A stretch of 64,000 nucleotides of DNA from Methylocystis sp. MJC1 (GCF_026427715.1 NZ_CP107558.1:2841001-2905000), one strand, 5' to 3'; shown: positions 16,395-28,278, counted from the stretch's first letter. Translations and numbers: made by a program. The notes: generated by a model not told the origin, from the letters alone.

Positions 16395-18613
16395 GCCGGT
16401 TCGCACTTCTCGCCGCGCTCGCTTTCATCTCGACGGCGCTGCGCGGCGGGATCATGATCTCGCAAGAAGCCGCGGGCAGCGCCGATCTTGACGCGCCGCC
16501 CGCGAGTCAGATCGTCTATGATCGTAGCGGCGCCTTTATCACGCAGATCGGCAATGCGAGACACGACGAGAAAGGCGAAAAGCGCGTCGACTACGGCTAT
16601 TGGCCGCTGGAGCGCATCCCCGAGCGCGTCGCCCGCGCGACGCTCATTCTCGAAGACAGGCGCTTTTATGCGCATGCCGGCGTCGATCCGCGCGCCGTGG
16701 CGCGGGCGCTGTGGAACAATCTCGCGCATCGCCGCCAGATGGAAGGCGCCTCGACCATCGCCATGCAGGTCGCGCGCATGCAGCAGCCAGAACCGCGCAC
16801 ATACGCCAATAAATTTTGGGAGGCGGCGACAGCTCTCGCGATCATCGCGCGTCAGGGACGCGAGGCGACGCTCTCCCATTATCTGCGCCTTGCGCCCTAT
16901 GGGCTCGGCAGCCATGGAATCGCGCACGCGGCTCGCTTTTATTTCGACAAGCCGGTCGAGGATCTCTCCTGGGCGCAGGTGGCGCTGCTCGCCGCAATTC
17001 CGCAATCGCCGGGCCGCATGAACGTCACCCGCGAGAGCGGCCTGCGGCTTGCCGTCGAGCGCGCGCGTTACGCCATTGCGCAGCTCGAAAAAGAGGGCCC
17101 GCTCGACGCCGCTCAGGCCGAATTGGCGCGACGCGAGCTGGCCGCCATGCGGCCGCTCGCCGCCAAGCGACGCCCGGAGACGCTGCATCTCGCCTTGCGC
17201 TACGAGCGCCTGGCGCGCGAGGGCCGCGTGCGGGCCGCCTCGCAATATGACCCGCGCATCCATGCGACCATCGATCTCTCCATCGAACGCGAGGCGACGC
17301 AGCTCGCGCGCCGCTATCTCTCCATCTTTCGCAACGCCGGCGCGCGGCAGGTTGCGATCATGGTCGCCGAGCGCGGCTCCAACGCCATCATCGCCGATGT
17401 CGGCTCCGCCGATTACAACGATCCGCGCGCCGGCGCCTTCGATTTCACCCGCGCGCCGCGCTCGCCCGGCTCGACGCTCAAGCCCTTCATCTATGCGCTC
17501 GCTTTGGAGCGCGGCGCGCTGAAGCCCACCGACCTTCTCGACGATCTTCCCGAAGGCGCCTCGGGCGTCGCTAACGCCGACGGCCTCTACCTCGGGCCGC
17601 TGACGCCGCGCCAGGCGCTCGCCAATTCGCGCAATGTGCCGGCGACCAATCTGCTACGCCGCGTGGGCCTCGAAGCAAATTTCCTGTTCCTGCACGAGCT
17701 CGGCCTGCATGATCTCGAAGCGGCGCCAGAAAGCTTCGGCGTCTCCATGGCGATCGGCGCCTTGCCGACGCGGCTCGAAAATCTGATGCGCGCCTATGCG
17801 GCGCTCGCCGACGACGGCGTGATGCATGATCTCTCTTTCGCGCGCGACGAAGCGCGCGCGCCGCCGCGCCGCGTGATGTCGCTCGACACGGCGCGGCTGG
17901 TCACGTCATTCCTCTCCGATCCGCAGGCGCGCCTGCCCTCTTTCCCGCGCTATGGGCCGCTCGAATATCCTTTCGCCGTCGCCGTGAAGACCGGCACCTC
18001 GCAAAATTATCGCGACGCCTGGGCGCTCGCCTTCTCGCACAAATTCATCGTCGGCGTCTGGATCGGGCGCGGCGACGCGAGCGGCATGCGGGCCCTCACG
18101 GGGGCCAGCTCGGCGGCGCGTCTGGCGCATGCGATGATGACGAAACTGCATGGGACGAAACCCGGCGACCTCGCGCCCGAGACTTTCGCGCCGCCGCCCG
18201 GGCGCGTCGCCATAGACCTCTGCCGCGCGGACGCCGGGCCGGAGTGCCCGCAGACGCTGCGCGAATGGGTGCGGCCGGACGAGATTTCCGCCCGACCCGC
18301 CGCGCACGCCCCGACTCCTGTCGAAGAGGCGCTTGCGGCGGAGAGCGGCGCGCTCGTGATCGCGACGCCCGAGCACAATATGCACATCTGGCGCAATCCG
18401 GAGCAGCCGGCTCCCTTGAACAAGCTGGCTTTGAAACTCACTGACGGCGGCAAGGACGCCCAGATCGTCTGGCTGGTCGACGGCGCGCCTTTCGCTGTTG
18501 CGCAGGCAGATGAGACCGTCTTCTGGCCCATGACGCCCGGCGCGCATCGCATCCAGGCGAGATTGGCGCTGGCCCCCGTGACGTCGCGGCCGGTGCGGGT
18601 GATCATCGAGTGA
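16391..18613 (+). CDS. pbpC: Penicillin-binding protein 1C, bifunctional peptidoglycan synthase
   Basis: This 740-residue protein has a single N-terminal membrane anchor or signal. The glycosyltransferase 51 domain follows, with its catalytic Glu88 in EDRRFYAHAG. The transpeptidase domain carries the acyl-acceptor motif STLK (Ser361), SRN (413-415) and KTG (533-535). Residues about 640-740 form a C-terminal BiPBP_C-like beta domain. PbpC pairs with A2M in many proteobacteria and is thought to repair peptidoglycan after damage. The start codon overlaps the upstream stop (ATGA), so translation is coupled. All key catalytic residues are present, so the enzyme looks functional. Confidence 0.95.
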   Translation: MSRFALLAALAFISTALRGGIMISQEAAGSADLDAPPASQIVYDRSGAFITQIGNARHDEKGEKRVDYGYWPLERIPERVARATLILEDRRFYAHAGVDPRAVARALWNNLAHRRQMEGASTIAMQVARMQQPEPRTYANKFWEAATALAIIARQGREATLSHYLRLAPYGLGSHGIAHAARFYFDKPVEDLSWAQVALLAAIPQSPGRMNVTRESGLRLAVERARYAIAQLEKEGPLDAAQAELARRELAAMRPLAAKRRPETLHLALRYERLAREGRVRAASQYDPRIHATIDLSIEREATQLARRYLSIFRNAGARQVAIMVAERGSNAIIADVGSADYNDPRAGAFDFTRAPRSPGSTLKPFIYALALERGALKPTDLLDDLPEGASGVANADGLYLGPLTPRQALANSRNVPATNLLRRVGLEANFLFLHELGLHDLEAAPESFGVSMAIGALPTRLENLMRAYAALADDGVMHDLSFARDEARAPPRRVMSLDTARLVTSFLSDPQARLPSFPRYGPLEYPFAVAVKTGTSQNYRDAWALAFSHKFIVGVWIGRGDASGMRALTGASSAARLAHAMMTKLHGTKPGDLAPETFAPPPGRVAIDLCRADAGPECPQTLREWVRPDEISARPAAHAPTPVEEALAAESGALVIATPEHNMHIWRNPEQPAPLNKLALKLTDGGKDAQIVWLVDGAPFAVAQADETVFWPMTPGAHRIQARLALAPVTSRPVRVIIE

Positions 18614-18654
18614 CGCTGCTCCCACCGACCGGCAAGCCCAGGGCGACCACAGCC

Positions 18655-18733
18655 GTCATTGCGAGGAGCGAAGCGACAAAGCAATCCAGAGCCATGTTAC
18701 GGCCCTGGATTGCTTCGCTTCGCTCGCAATGAC
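18655..18733. repeat. Palindromic repeat, GTCATTGCGAG family
   Basis: This is a long near-perfect inverted repeat: GTCATTGCGAGGAGCGAAGC and its complement end in GCTCGCAATGAC, with AATCCAG/CTGGATT inside. It lies immediately downstream of pbpC and could fold as a transcript-end hairpin. Confidence 0.75.
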
Positions 18734-18741
18734 GGGCGACT

Positions 18742-18900
18742 CCTCTCCCCGTGCGCGGTCGTGCGCGGGGAGAGGTTGGGTGAGGGGCCAGGGGATGAGT
18801 AGAAACGATAAACGCCGCAAGGCGCTCGGGGCCTTCACGCCCGCCCGGGCTCCCGCCCCGGCCCCTCACCCAGCCTCTCCCCGCAAGCGGGGAGAGGGGC
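18742..18900. repeat. Palindromic repeat, CTCTCCCC family
   Basis: CTCTCCCCGTGCG with GGTTGGGTGAGGGGCC on the left is matched by GGCCCCTCACCCAGCCTCTCC and GGGGAGAGG on the right, about 80 bases apart. Together with the preceding repeat and the clpB promoter it accounts for most of the 517-base gap between pbpC and clpB. Confidence 0.7.
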
Positions 18901-19005
18901 GGATTTGCCGCTGATCATCAGCGTATACCGGCCCGCAACAAATACAATTTTCATAAACCCCAGTTGGCGGTTTCGCGTGAAGGCAGCGCTTTCGTGTCGC
19001 GCCCC

Positions 19006-19033
19006 CTTCAACTCCTTGCAACCCTCCCCATAT
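19006..19033 (+). promoter_or_regulatory. Candidate sigma-32 (RpoH) heat-shock promoter of clpB
   Basis: CTTCAA (19006-19011), a 14-base spacer and CCCCATAT (19026-19033) closely match the RpoH consensus CTTGAA-N13-17-CCCCATNT. The clpB start codon is about 98 bases further on. ClpB is a standard heat-shock gene, which supports the call. Confidence 0.65.
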
Positions 19034-19130
19034 CGCTTTCGAAGGCCGCCGAAAGGGGCTCGAAAAATTGCTGACATGGGGCGCCTCGCTCGAAAAAGAG
19101 GCGGCGTCCTTCCGGTCGAGAGGTGATGTT

Positions 19131-21758
<2,628 letters not shown>

Positions 21759-21764
21759 AGAGCG

Positions 21765-21937
21765 CGCCCTCATCCGACCCCTGCTCACGCAGGGGCCACC
21801 TTCTCCCGCACGCGGGAGAAGGAGCCGCGTTGCTAGATTTGAGATCATTTCCGATGGTTCAGAAACCTCGGTGTTCTCTCCTTCTCCCGCTCGCGGGAGA
21901 AGGTGGCCCTCGCGTCAGCGAGGGTCGGATGAGGGCG
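21765..21937. repeat. Palindromic repeat, CGCCCTCATCCGACC family (copy 1)
   Basis: CGCCCTCATCCGACCC and GGCCACCTTCTCCCG on the left are mirrored by CGGGAGAAGGTGGCCCTCGC and GGGTCGGATGAGGGCG on the right. The second copy is at 31271-31424, upstream of hslV. The right arm includes the last codons of the AhpD-like gene on the minus strand. Confidence 0.8.
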
Positions 21938-22382
21938 CCGCTGCGTCGGGCGGCTTTCGCGCGCTGATCGCCAGACGATTATATATGTTCATCAAGCCGA
22001 TCGCGATGGTGAGGTCGGTCAGCTCCTTCTCGTCGAATTGCCGGCGCGCCGCCTCGAAATCCGCATCGGGGACATTTGTTTCGGCCACTTTCGTCACCGT
22101 CTCGGCCCAGGCGAGCGCCGCTTGCTCGCGTGGCGAGAACAAGGCCCCGGCTTCGCGCCACGCCGGCACGAGAAAGATCTTATCGATCGCCATCCCTTCA
22201 TCGAGCAGCGCGCGCGAATGCAGGCCAATGCAATAAGCGCAGCCGTTGATCTGCGAGGCGCGCAGATAAGCGAGTTCGATCAGCGCTTTCGGCAGGCCGC
22301 AGCGGGCGACGTAGCCATGGACGCCGGCGAGCGCTTTCATGCCTTCCGGCGCGGCCACCGAATAATCGAAACGTGGGGTCAT
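21915..22382 (-). CDS. Carboxymuconolactone decarboxylase/AhpD-like protein
   Basis: This 155-residue protein has the redox signature CAYCIGLH (Cys48, Cys51, His55), inside the motif INGCAYCIGLHSRAL, typical of the AhpD/CMD alkylhydroperoxidase fold. Such proteins reduce peroxides or act as decarboxylase-like enzymes; the substrate is unknown. The start at 22382 (MTPRFDY) has GAGG six bases upstream. Starts at 22388 and 22394 are also possible, and the last would overlap the cupin stop as ATGA. It lies directly downstream of the cupin gene and is probably co-transcribed with it. The C-terminal tail (DAAAPSSDPR) is encoded within a dispersed repeat. Confidence 0.85.
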   Translation of the reverse strand: MTPRFDYSVAAPEGMKALAGVHGYVARCGLPKALIELAYLRASQINGCAYCIGLHSRALLDEGMAIDKIFLVPAWREAGALFSPREQAALAWAETVTKVAETNVPDADFEAARRQFDEKELTDLTIAIGLMNIYNRLAISARKPPDAAAPSSDPR

Positions 22383-22390
22383 GATCATCC

Positions 22391-22807
22391 TCATTCCTGA
22401 TCGGCGTGCGTCAGCTCTTCGTCCCTCGTATCCACCACGAAAATAGCGAGCAGACGCGCCGGCTCCGCGTCGCTGGCGTTCTCGCTGACGGAATGGCGCG
22501 CGCCCGGCGGCTCGAACCAACTCTCGCCCGCATGGTAAACCTGCGGCGCGGCCACGCCTGTCTGGCTGCGAATCGCGCCCGACAGGACATAGGCGTAGAT
22601 AAAGCCGGAGGCGGCGTGTCGATGCGGCGGCGATTTCGCACCCGGCGCATAGGTGACGAGCACGCTAACGAGGCTCTTGCCGGGGATGTTCGGAATTTCG
22701 CGCCGGGCGACGACCGCAGCGACGTCAGTCAATGGGTTTGCCGAAGGGGCCGCTTGCGCCGCGCCGGTGGCGACGAACGCCATTAGAAGAAGCCTGAGAA
22801 GGGACAA
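22391..22807 (-). CDS. Exported cupin-domain protein
   Basis: This is a single-domain cupin of 138 residues. The metal-binding cupin motif 1 is visible in APGAKSPPHRHAASGFIYAYV, and motif 2 in GESWFEPPGARHSVSENAS. The proposed start is a TTG at 22807, because GAGGAAA precedes it at good spacing and it yields a signal peptide (MSLLRLLLMAFVATGAAQA). A longer reading from 22900 would overlap the divergent regulator. With the AhpD-like gene it forms a two-gene unit opposite a MocR regulator, so a small-molecule or oxidative response role is possible. The substrate is unknown. Confidence 0.75.
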   Translation of the reverse strand: MSLLRLLLMAFVATGAAQAAPSANPLTDVAAVVARREIPNIPGKSLVSVLVTYAPGAKSPPHRHAASGFIYAYVLSGAIRSQTGVAAPQVYHAGESWFEPPGARHSVSENASDAEPARLLAIFVVDTRDEELTHADQE

Positions 22808-22820
22808 AGCGCGTTTCCTC

Positions 22821-22867
22821 GGTTCAAAAACGATGAAGGATCGTCGCGCGAAAATCGGTTCAGAAAA
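22821..22867. promoter_or_regulatory. Candidate MocR operator: direct GGTTCARAAA repeats
   Basis: GGTTCAAAAA (22821-22830) and GGTTCAGAAAA (22857-22867) form a direct repeat 36 bases apart, within the 75 bases between the divergent cupin and mocR genes. MocR regulators often bind spaced direct repeats in such divergent intergenic regions. This is a sequence-based suggestion only. Confidence 0.35.
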
Positions 22868-22881
22868 AAGCGCCAAGATCG

Positions 22882-24315
22882 ATGCAAATGAATGTACCAT
22901 CGGTCATGCGGCCATTTTTGATTACGCTCGACCGCAGGGCGAGAACGCCCTTGGCGACGCAAATTTACGTTGCAATACGTGACGCCATTCGGGAAGGACG
23001 GCTTGCCGGCGGCGCGCGCCTGCCGTCCTGGAACGATCTCGCGGCGCAGCTTGGCGTCGCGCGCGGCACGGTGCGGGCGGCCTATGAAAGGCTGAGCGAC
23101 GAACAACTCACGGAAGCGCTCGGCCCGGGCGGCACCCTTGTCGCGCAACGGGTCACGCCTCCTTCAGTTCAAATGCAAGATACGCCCAGGCATGGGTTGA
23201 GGCCGGACCTGTTTCGCGACTTCGAGCGACCTCCGCTCCTCTTCCAGATGGGCGTGCCGGCGCAAGACGCCTTTCCCTTCAGCCTATGGTCTCGCCTGAT
23301 GGCGCGTCACGCCCGCGCCGCCGCGGCCGCGCCGGTCTGTTATCCGGACCCTCGCGGCGAGGCCGCGCTGCGGGACGCGATCTGCGCCTATCTGGCAATC
23401 GCGCGCGGCGTCCGCTGCAGGCCCGAGCAGGTGCTGGTGACAGCCGGCTTCACCGGGGCTCTGGGCCTTGCCTTGCGCGCCTTGCCGCTGCGGAACGCCA
23501 TCGCATGGGGCGAGGACCCGGGCTTTCCGCTGACGCGCGACGCTTTGACCATCGCCGGGCTGGCGATCAATTCGATCCCCGTGGACTGCGAGGGCCTCGA
23601 TGTGTGCGAAGGCGTCCGCAAGGCGCCGGGCGCCGCTCTCGCCATCGTCACGCCGGGGCAGCAAGCCCCGCTCGGCATGACCATGTCGCTCGCCCGGCGA
23701 CACGCGCTGCTGCAATGGGCGAGCGACGCTGGCGCATGGATCATGGAGGACGATTATCTCGGGGAATTGCAGCTCAACGGCCGCGCCGCGCCCGCGCTCG
23801 CCTCGCTCGACCGCGAGGGCCGCGTGATCTACGCCGGCACTTTCAGCAAGACAATCAGCCCATCCTTGCGGCTCGGCTTTTTAGTTGTTCCGCCGCCACT
23901 TGCGGCGCGCTTCGCCGAGACTGCGGGGACTCTCGCGCCGGCGCCCGCGCCGGCGACGCAGCGCGCCGTGGCCGCCTTCATCGCCGAAGGGCATTTTCTG
24001 CGGCATTTACGCCGCATGAAACGGCTCTATCGCGCGCGGCGGGACGCGCTCACGAATTGCCTTGCCGCCGCCTCGGGCGGCGCATTCGACGTCGCGACGG
24101 GGGGCCTCGGCGTGTCTTTGACGCTGCCGCCCGACGCCGATGATCGCGAGATTGCGGCACGCGCGCTTGCAGCCGGTTTTGCGCCGACGCCGCTATCCCC
24201 GTGGCATGCTCACACGGTCGAGCGGCAAGGCCTGTTGCTCGGAGCAACAAATCTCTCGGAGCCACGTCTTACGGAAGACTGCGCGAGATTCACGAAGATC
24301 GTCACGGGCCAATGA
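22882..24315 (+). CDS. MocR/PdxR-type transcriptional regulator (GntR HTH + aminotransferase fold)
   Basis: This 477-residue protein has an N-terminal GntR winged-helix domain: ARTPLATQIYVAIRDAIREG, RLPSWNDLAAQLGVARGTVR, AAYERLSDEQL. It is fused to a fold-type I aminotransferase domain. The PLP-binding lysine is in YAGTFSKTISPSLRLGF (Lys323), with the upstream MEDDYLGEL motif. MocR proteins use PLP or an amino compound as effector and commonly control a divergent operon, here the cupin and AhpD-like genes. The start is uncertain (22882, 22888 or 22906), as no clear ribosome site is seen. Its end faces coaA with a gap of about 15 bases. Confidence 0.9.
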   Translation: MQMNVPSVMRPFLITLDRRARTPLATQIYVAIRDAIREGRLAGGARLPSWNDLAAQLGVARGTVRAAYERLSDEQLTEALGPGGTLVAQRVTPPSVQMQDTPRHGLRPDLFRDFERPPLLFQMGVPAQDAFPFSLWSRLMARHARAAAAAPVCYPDPRGEAALRDAICAYLAIARGVRCRPEQVLVTAGFTGALGLALRALPLRNAIAWGEDPGFPLTRDALTIAGLAINSIPVDCEGLDVCEGVRKAPGAALAIVTPGQQAPLGMTMSLARRHALLQWASDAGAWIMEDDYLGELQLNGRAAPALASLDREGRVIYAGTFSKTISPSLRLGFLVVPPPLAARFAETAGTLAPAPAPATQRAVAAFIAEGHFLRHLRRMKRLYRARRDALTNCLAAASGGAFDVATGGLGVSLTLPPDADDREIAARALAAGFAPTPLSPWHAHTVERQGLLLGATNLSEPRLTEDCARFTKIVTGQ

Positions 24316-24330
24316 AGAATCCCGAATGTG

Positions 24331-25290
24331 TCACAACTTCCGCAACGCCACTTCCTCGATGCGGTGATCGGCGCCCTTTGTGAGGATCAGGCTCGCCCGC
24401 GGCCGCGTCGGCGCGATGTTATGGCGCAGGTTTTCGAGATTGATGCGCGTCCAGATGTCCTTCGCGACGCGCACCGTCTCGTCGTCGGAGAGATCGGCGT
24501 ATTTGCGGAAATACGAGCGCGGATCCCGGAACGCGGTCTCGCGGAGCTGCAAAAAACGGTCGATATACCAGCGCTCCAGCAACTCCTCGCTCGCGTCGAG
24601 ATAGACCGAGAAATCGAAGAAATCCGAGACGAAGGGAATTTCCTTCGGCTGCCGCGACGGCCGCGCCGCAAGCACATTCACGCCCTCGACGATGAGAATG
24701 TCGGGCCCGTCGAAACAGGCCGACTCTCCGGGGACGACGTCATAGGTCAGATGCGAATAAACCGGCGCGCAGACATAACGCTGGCCGGCTTTCACGGCCG
24801 TGAGAAAACGCAGCAGTGCCTTGTTGTCGTAGCTCTCCGGAAAGCCCTTCTTCTCCATCAGCCCCTCGCGTTCGAGCACGGCATTGGGGAGAAGAAAGCC
24901 GTCAGTGGTGATGAGCTCGACTTTCGGCGTATTCGGCCAGCGCGACAGCAGCGCCTTGAGAATGCGGGCGGTCGTGGATTTGCCGACCGCCACGGAGCCG
25001 GCGACGCCGATGATATAGGGAACCTTGCCGTCCTCGGCGCCCAGAAACCGCTGCGTCGCCTTGAAGAGGCCCTGCGTCGCGGCAACGTAAAGGGCAAGCA
25101 GGCGCGACAGCGGCAGATAGATTTCGATGACTTCTTCGAGCGAGATCGGATCGCCGACCGATTTCAGGCGCGTGAGGTCGTCGAGCGTCAAGGTCAGCGG
25201 CGTATCGGCGCGCAGGCTCGCCCATTCGGAACGCATGAAGCGGCGATAGGGCGAGAGGGCCCCATTCGCCTGCCCGGCGACGTCGATCAT
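24331..25290 (-). CDS. coaA: Type I pantothenate kinase
   Basis: This 319-residue enzyme catalyses the first step of coenzyme A synthesis, ATP plus pantothenate to 4'-phosphopantothenate. The P-loop is [14 protein letters not shown] (residues 95-108). The family blocks [14 protein letters not shown] and [15 protein letters not shown] are also present. The start overlaps the hisE stop (ATGA), so it is the last gene of the his operon. CoaA at the end of a his cluster is common in Rhizobiales. Confidence 0.96.
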   Translation of the reverse strand: MIDVAGQANGALSPYRRFMRSEWASLRADTPLTLTLDDLTRLKSVGDPISLEEVIEIYLPLSRLLALYVAATQGLFKATQRFLGAEDGKVPYIIGVAGSVAVGKSTTARILKALLSRWPNTPKVELITTDGFLLPNAVLEREGLMEKKGFPESYDNKALLRFLTAVKAGQRYVCAPVYSHLTYDVVPGESACFDGPDILIVEGVNVLAARPSRQPKEIPFVSDFFDFSVYLDASEELLERWYIDRFLQLRETAFRDPRSYFRKYADLSDDETVRVAKDIWTRINLENLRHNIAPTRPRASLILTKGADHRIEEVALRKL

Positions 25291-25610
25291 TTGCCGGCTC
25301 CGCGCGAGGCCTTCTCGGCGAGGCCGGATTGTCCCGTGCGGCGGCCAAGCTCTGCGACCACTTCGCCGAGAGAAACCCCGCGCGCCTCGAGCAGCACGAG
25401 GAGATGATAAAGCACGTCGGCGGCTTCGCTGGTCAGCGCCTTTTTGTCGCCCTCCATGGCGGCGATGACGGCTTCCACCGCCTCCTCGCCGAATTTCTTG
25501 GCGATGCGCGGCGGGCCGGCCTCGAAGAGCTGCTTTGTGTAGGAATTGGAGGCGCTATCGTCGCGGCGCGATTTGATGAGCGCGGCAAGATCGTCGAGGG
25601 TGAAGGTCAT
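25287..25610 (-). CDS. hisE: Phosphoribosyl-ATP pyrophosphatase HisE
   Basis: This 107-residue enzyme catalyses the second step of histidine synthesis. The MazG-like all-alpha fold is recognisable, with [20 protein letters not shown] and [18 protein letters not shown] carrying the acidic metal ligands. It overlaps coaA by four bases and is separated from hisF by a palindromic repeat. It is a stand-alone HisE, without a fused HisI. Confidence 0.95.
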   Translation of the reverse strand: MTFTLDDLAALIKSRRDDSASNSYTKQLFEAGPPRIAKKFGEEAVEAVIAAMEGDKKALTSEAADVLYHLLVLLEARGVSLGEVVAELGRRTGQSGLAEKASRGAGK

Positions 25611-25613
25611 TTC

Positions 25614-25730
25614 CCCCTCCCCAGCCCTCCCCCGCTTCGCGGGAGAGGGAGCAGATCGTGGCCTTCATCACCAGTGCTGATCGCGAGCGTCCCCACTCCC
25701 GTGAAACGGGGGAGGGACAGGGAGGGGGCA
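25614..25730. repeat. Dispersed palindromic repeat, CCCTCCCC family (copy 2)
   Basis: The arms CCCCTCCCCAGCCCTCCCCC and GGGGGAGGGACAGGGAGGGG bracket a centre related to that of 437-552. It sits inside the his operon between hisF and hisE, so it is presumably transcribed. Confidence 0.75.
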
Positions 25731-25758
25731 AGTCGAATATCCAAGAAGCCTCCAGCCA

Positions 25759-26535
25759 TTACGCCGTCTCCAAACCATCCAGCCGCATCGGCAGACCCGC
25801 AGCCGCCATATGGCGCTTCGCCTGCGGAATCGAATATTCGCCGAAGTGGAAGATCGACGCCGCCAGCACGGCGGTGGCGTGGCCCTCGCGAATGCCAGCA
25901 ACCAGATGATCCAGATTGCCGACGCCCCCCGAGGCGATCACCGGTGCGCGCACGGCGTCCGCCACCGCGCGCGTCAGCGCAATGTCGAAGCCGATCTTGG
26001 CGCCGTCGCGATCCATGGAGGTGAGCAATATTTCGCCAGCGCCGAGCGCCGTCACCTCGCGGGCGTAATCGACCGCGTCGATGCCTGTCGGCCGGCGCCC
26101 GCCATGGGTGAAGATTTTCCACTTTCCGGGCCCGACCTGCTTGGCGTCTATGGCGACGACAATGCATTGCGAGCCGAATTTCTCGGCGGCCTCCCGCACG
26201 AATTGGCGGTTGGAGACGGCGGCCGTGTTGATCGAGGCCTTGTCGGCGCCGGCGAGCAGAAGATTGCGGATGTCGTCGAGCGTGCGCACGCCGCCGCCGA
26301 CGGTGAGCGGCATGAAGCAGGCCTCGGCGGTGCGCTGCACGACATCGAAGAGAATGCCGCGGTTCTCGTGGCTCGCAGTGATGTCGAGAAAGCACAGTTC
26401 GTCGGCGCCGGCGGCGTCATAGGCGATGGCGCACTCCACCGGATCGCCGGCGTCGCGCAAATCGACGAAATTGACGCCCTTGACGACGCGGCCTTCCTTG
26501 ACGTCCAGGCAGGGGATGACGCGGGCTTTGAGCAT
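25759..26535 (-). CDS. hisF: Imidazole glycerol phosphate synthase cyclase subunit HisF
   Basis: This 258-residue TIM-barrel protein works with HisH to form imidazole glycerol phosphate and AICAR. The N-terminal catalytic block is [20 protein letters not shown], with its Asp in CLD. The second active-site strand, [11 protein letters not shown], is also visible. The ATG at 26535 overlaps the stop of the preceding Mrr-type gene (TAATG), so HisF translation is probably coupled to that gene. In most relatives hisA directly precedes hisF. Confidence 0.97.
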   Translation of the reverse strand: MLKARVIPCLDVKEGRVVKGVNFVDLRDAGDPVECAIAYDAAGADELCFLDITASHENRGILFDVVQRTAEACFMPLTVGGGVRTLDDIRNLLLAGADKASINTAAVSNRQFVREAAEKFGSQCIVVAIDAKQVGPGKWKIFTHGGRRPTGIDAVDYAREVTALGAGEILLTSMDRDGAKIGFDIALTRAVADAVRAPVIASGGVGNLDHLVAGIREGHATAVLAASIFHFGEYSIPQAKRHMAAAGLPMRLDGLETA

Positions 26536-27539
26536 TAGAGAGGCCAATAAATCTGTTGGAGGGGAAGAAGCTGTCGCGTCCGCTCGTCAAACGCAGGATA
26601 ATTTGTCAAGACAGCCGCAACAAGCTTTTCAAAATCCAGTAGCGTAAGGGGTATGGTAGAGCGTTCGGCTTCATAGTAAGCCTCCTGGGTGAACCCACCC
26701 GTACTTACGTATAGCCCACACTCATGTGGTCTACGGCCACCAACAAAGCTACGAATCTCCGGAGCACCGATCCTCGCACCCGGCCGATGCTTTACTTCAA
26801 CGGCAATTCGAGGTGCCTGAAATCCAAGGCCGTCAGGGGAAGCTAAGATATCTTTCCCCCTATCGCTGCCAGCCGGCGACACGGTTGTTTTGTAACCCAT
26901 CGCTTGCAAGAGCGCTGCGACTAACTGCTGCATCTCAGACCACGAGAGCTTTGCGATTCGGTCCTTGATCTTCTCGGACGCAAGTTCTCCTATTTGATCC
27001 GCGGTCGGATCAAAAGACGTTGCCGCCTCTTTCGAGTCAGGCACGATCTCTGTTGCGGATTCTTCCGCAGGAGCCGATGACCACAGCTCGTCCGAGACGG
27101 CAGGCGGAATTAGAAATATCGTGGAAATCGCACCTAGAGAGTTTTTGGCGACCGCCGAGAGCTGGTCACGCCCTTTCTCATGCGTCCATGTGACCTCGCG
27201 GCGATTGGACAACTCGTCGGGCTCTGCCTCAGAGAACCATTCGCATTCTCCTGCGATTATCCCACAAAGATAGAAGCGCGCCCGAGGATCGTAAGTCACG
27301 ACCCGATCGCCAATCTTCATTTCCCTTGCGAAGCGCCAAATCTGACCCGCGCTCATCGAGACTGCTTGATCTCGCATCTCTAGGTAGGTCATCTTGACTT
27401 GTTCCCAGAGTCTAGCCTTCTCCGTAATGTGCGTTGCTGGCCCCACGTCGCCCCAGCCGATCGCAACTATCGACTGTTGCCGGAACTCGTCGAACAGGTA
27501 ACCTCCCTCGCCGGCTCTCACCATCCACGTTTCAACCAT
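26535..27539 (-). CDS. Mrr-type restriction endonuclease inserted in the his operon
   Basis: This 334-residue protein has an N-terminal domain (about 1-145, [19 protein letters not shown] and VAIGWG) that may be a modified-base reader; the rest is helical linker and nuclease. The Mrr_cat fold occupies about 200-315: [17 protein letters not shown], then GSDRGKDI (Asp230), then IAVEVKH (Glu248-x-Lys250). This is the D...ExK active site of PD-(D/E)xK nucleases. Mrr enzymes usually cut methylated DNA, so no partner methylase is needed. The start overlaps the hisA stop by 8 bases, and the stop overlaps the hisF start as TAATG. Its G+C content is visibly lower than its neighbours', which suggests transfer. 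Confidence 0.9.
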   Translation of the reverse strand: MVETWMVRAGEGGYLFDEFRQQSIVAIGWGDVGPATHITEKARLWEQVKMTYLEMRDQAVSMSAGQIWRFAREMKIGDRVVTYDPRARFYLCGIIAGECEWFSEAEPDELSNRREVTWTHEKGRDQLSAVAKNSLGAISTIFLIPPAVSDELWSSAPAEESATEIVPDSKEAATSFDPTADQIGELASEKIKDRIAKLSWSEMQQLVAALLQAMGYKTTVSPAGSDRGKDILASPDGLGFQAPRIAVEVKHRPGARIGAPEIRSFVGGRRPHECGLYVSTGGFTQEAYYEAERSTIPLTLLDFEKLVAAVLTNYPAFDERTRQLLPLQQIYWPL

Positions 27540-28278
27540 GGAGGTTGTTCCTCGCGCTCCGGATCAGCGCCAGCGCCTCCGCCGGATCGAGGCGGCCATC
27601 GTAAAGCGCGCGGCCGGTGATGGCGCCGGCGAGCTTGGCGCAATCGGGCTGCACCAGCCGCTCGATATCCGCAAGCGAGGCCAAGCCGCCGGAGGCGATA
27701 ACCGGAATCGTCAGCGCATTGGCGAGCGCCAGCGTCTGCTCGATGTTCAACCCCGTCAGAATGCCGTCGCGCGAGATATCGGTATAGATGATCGCCGCGA
27801 CGCCCGCGTCCTCGAAGCTTTTGCCCAAATCCAGCGCCGACATGCGCGTGGTGCGCGCCCAGCCGTCGACGGCGACCATGCCGTTCTTGGCGTCGATGCC
27901 GACCGCCACGCGGCCTGGATAGACCCGCGCCGCCTCGCGCACGAAGGAGGGGTCCTTCACCGCCGCCGTGCCGATGATGACGCGCGTGACGCCCTTCTCC
28001 AGCCAGCCCGACAGGGTGCGCATGTCGCGAATGCCGCCGCCGAGCTGCACCGGAATGGTGAGCGCGGAGAGAATCGCCTCGACGGCTTCCGCATTGCGCG
28101 GCGTGCCGGCGAAGGCGCCGTCGAGATCGACGACATGCAGATATTCGAAGCCCTGGCGCTCGAAGGCGCGGGCCTGCTCGGCGGGATCGTCGTTGAAGAC
28201 GGTGGCGCGGTCCATATCGCCCTGGGCGAGGCGAACGCACTGGCCTTCCTTCAGATCGATTGCCGGAAAAAGTATCAC
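27532..28278 (-). CDS. hisA: Phosphoribosylformimino-5-aminoimidazole carboxamide ribotide isomerase HisA
   Basis: This 248-residue TIM-barrel isomerase carries out the step before HisHF. The N-terminal block is [20 protein letters not shown], with the catalytic Asp in AIDLKEG. The second half carries [14 protein letters not shown]. The start is a GTG at 28278, overlapping the hisH stop as GTGA; upstream in-frame starts lie within hisH. Its 3' end overlaps the Mrr gene start. Confidence 0.96.
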   Translation of the reverse strand: MILFPAIDLKEGQCVRLAQGDMDRATVFNDDPAEQARAFERQGFEYLHVVDLDGAFAGTPRNAEAVEAILSALTIPVQLGGGIRDMRTLSGWLEKGVTRVIIGTAAVKDPSFVREAARVYPGRVAVGIDAKNGMVAVDGWARTTRMSALDLGKSFEDAGVAAIIYTDISRDGILTGLNIEQTLALANALTIPVIASGGLASLADIERLVQPDCAKLAGAITGRALYDGRLDPAEALALIRSARNNLHG

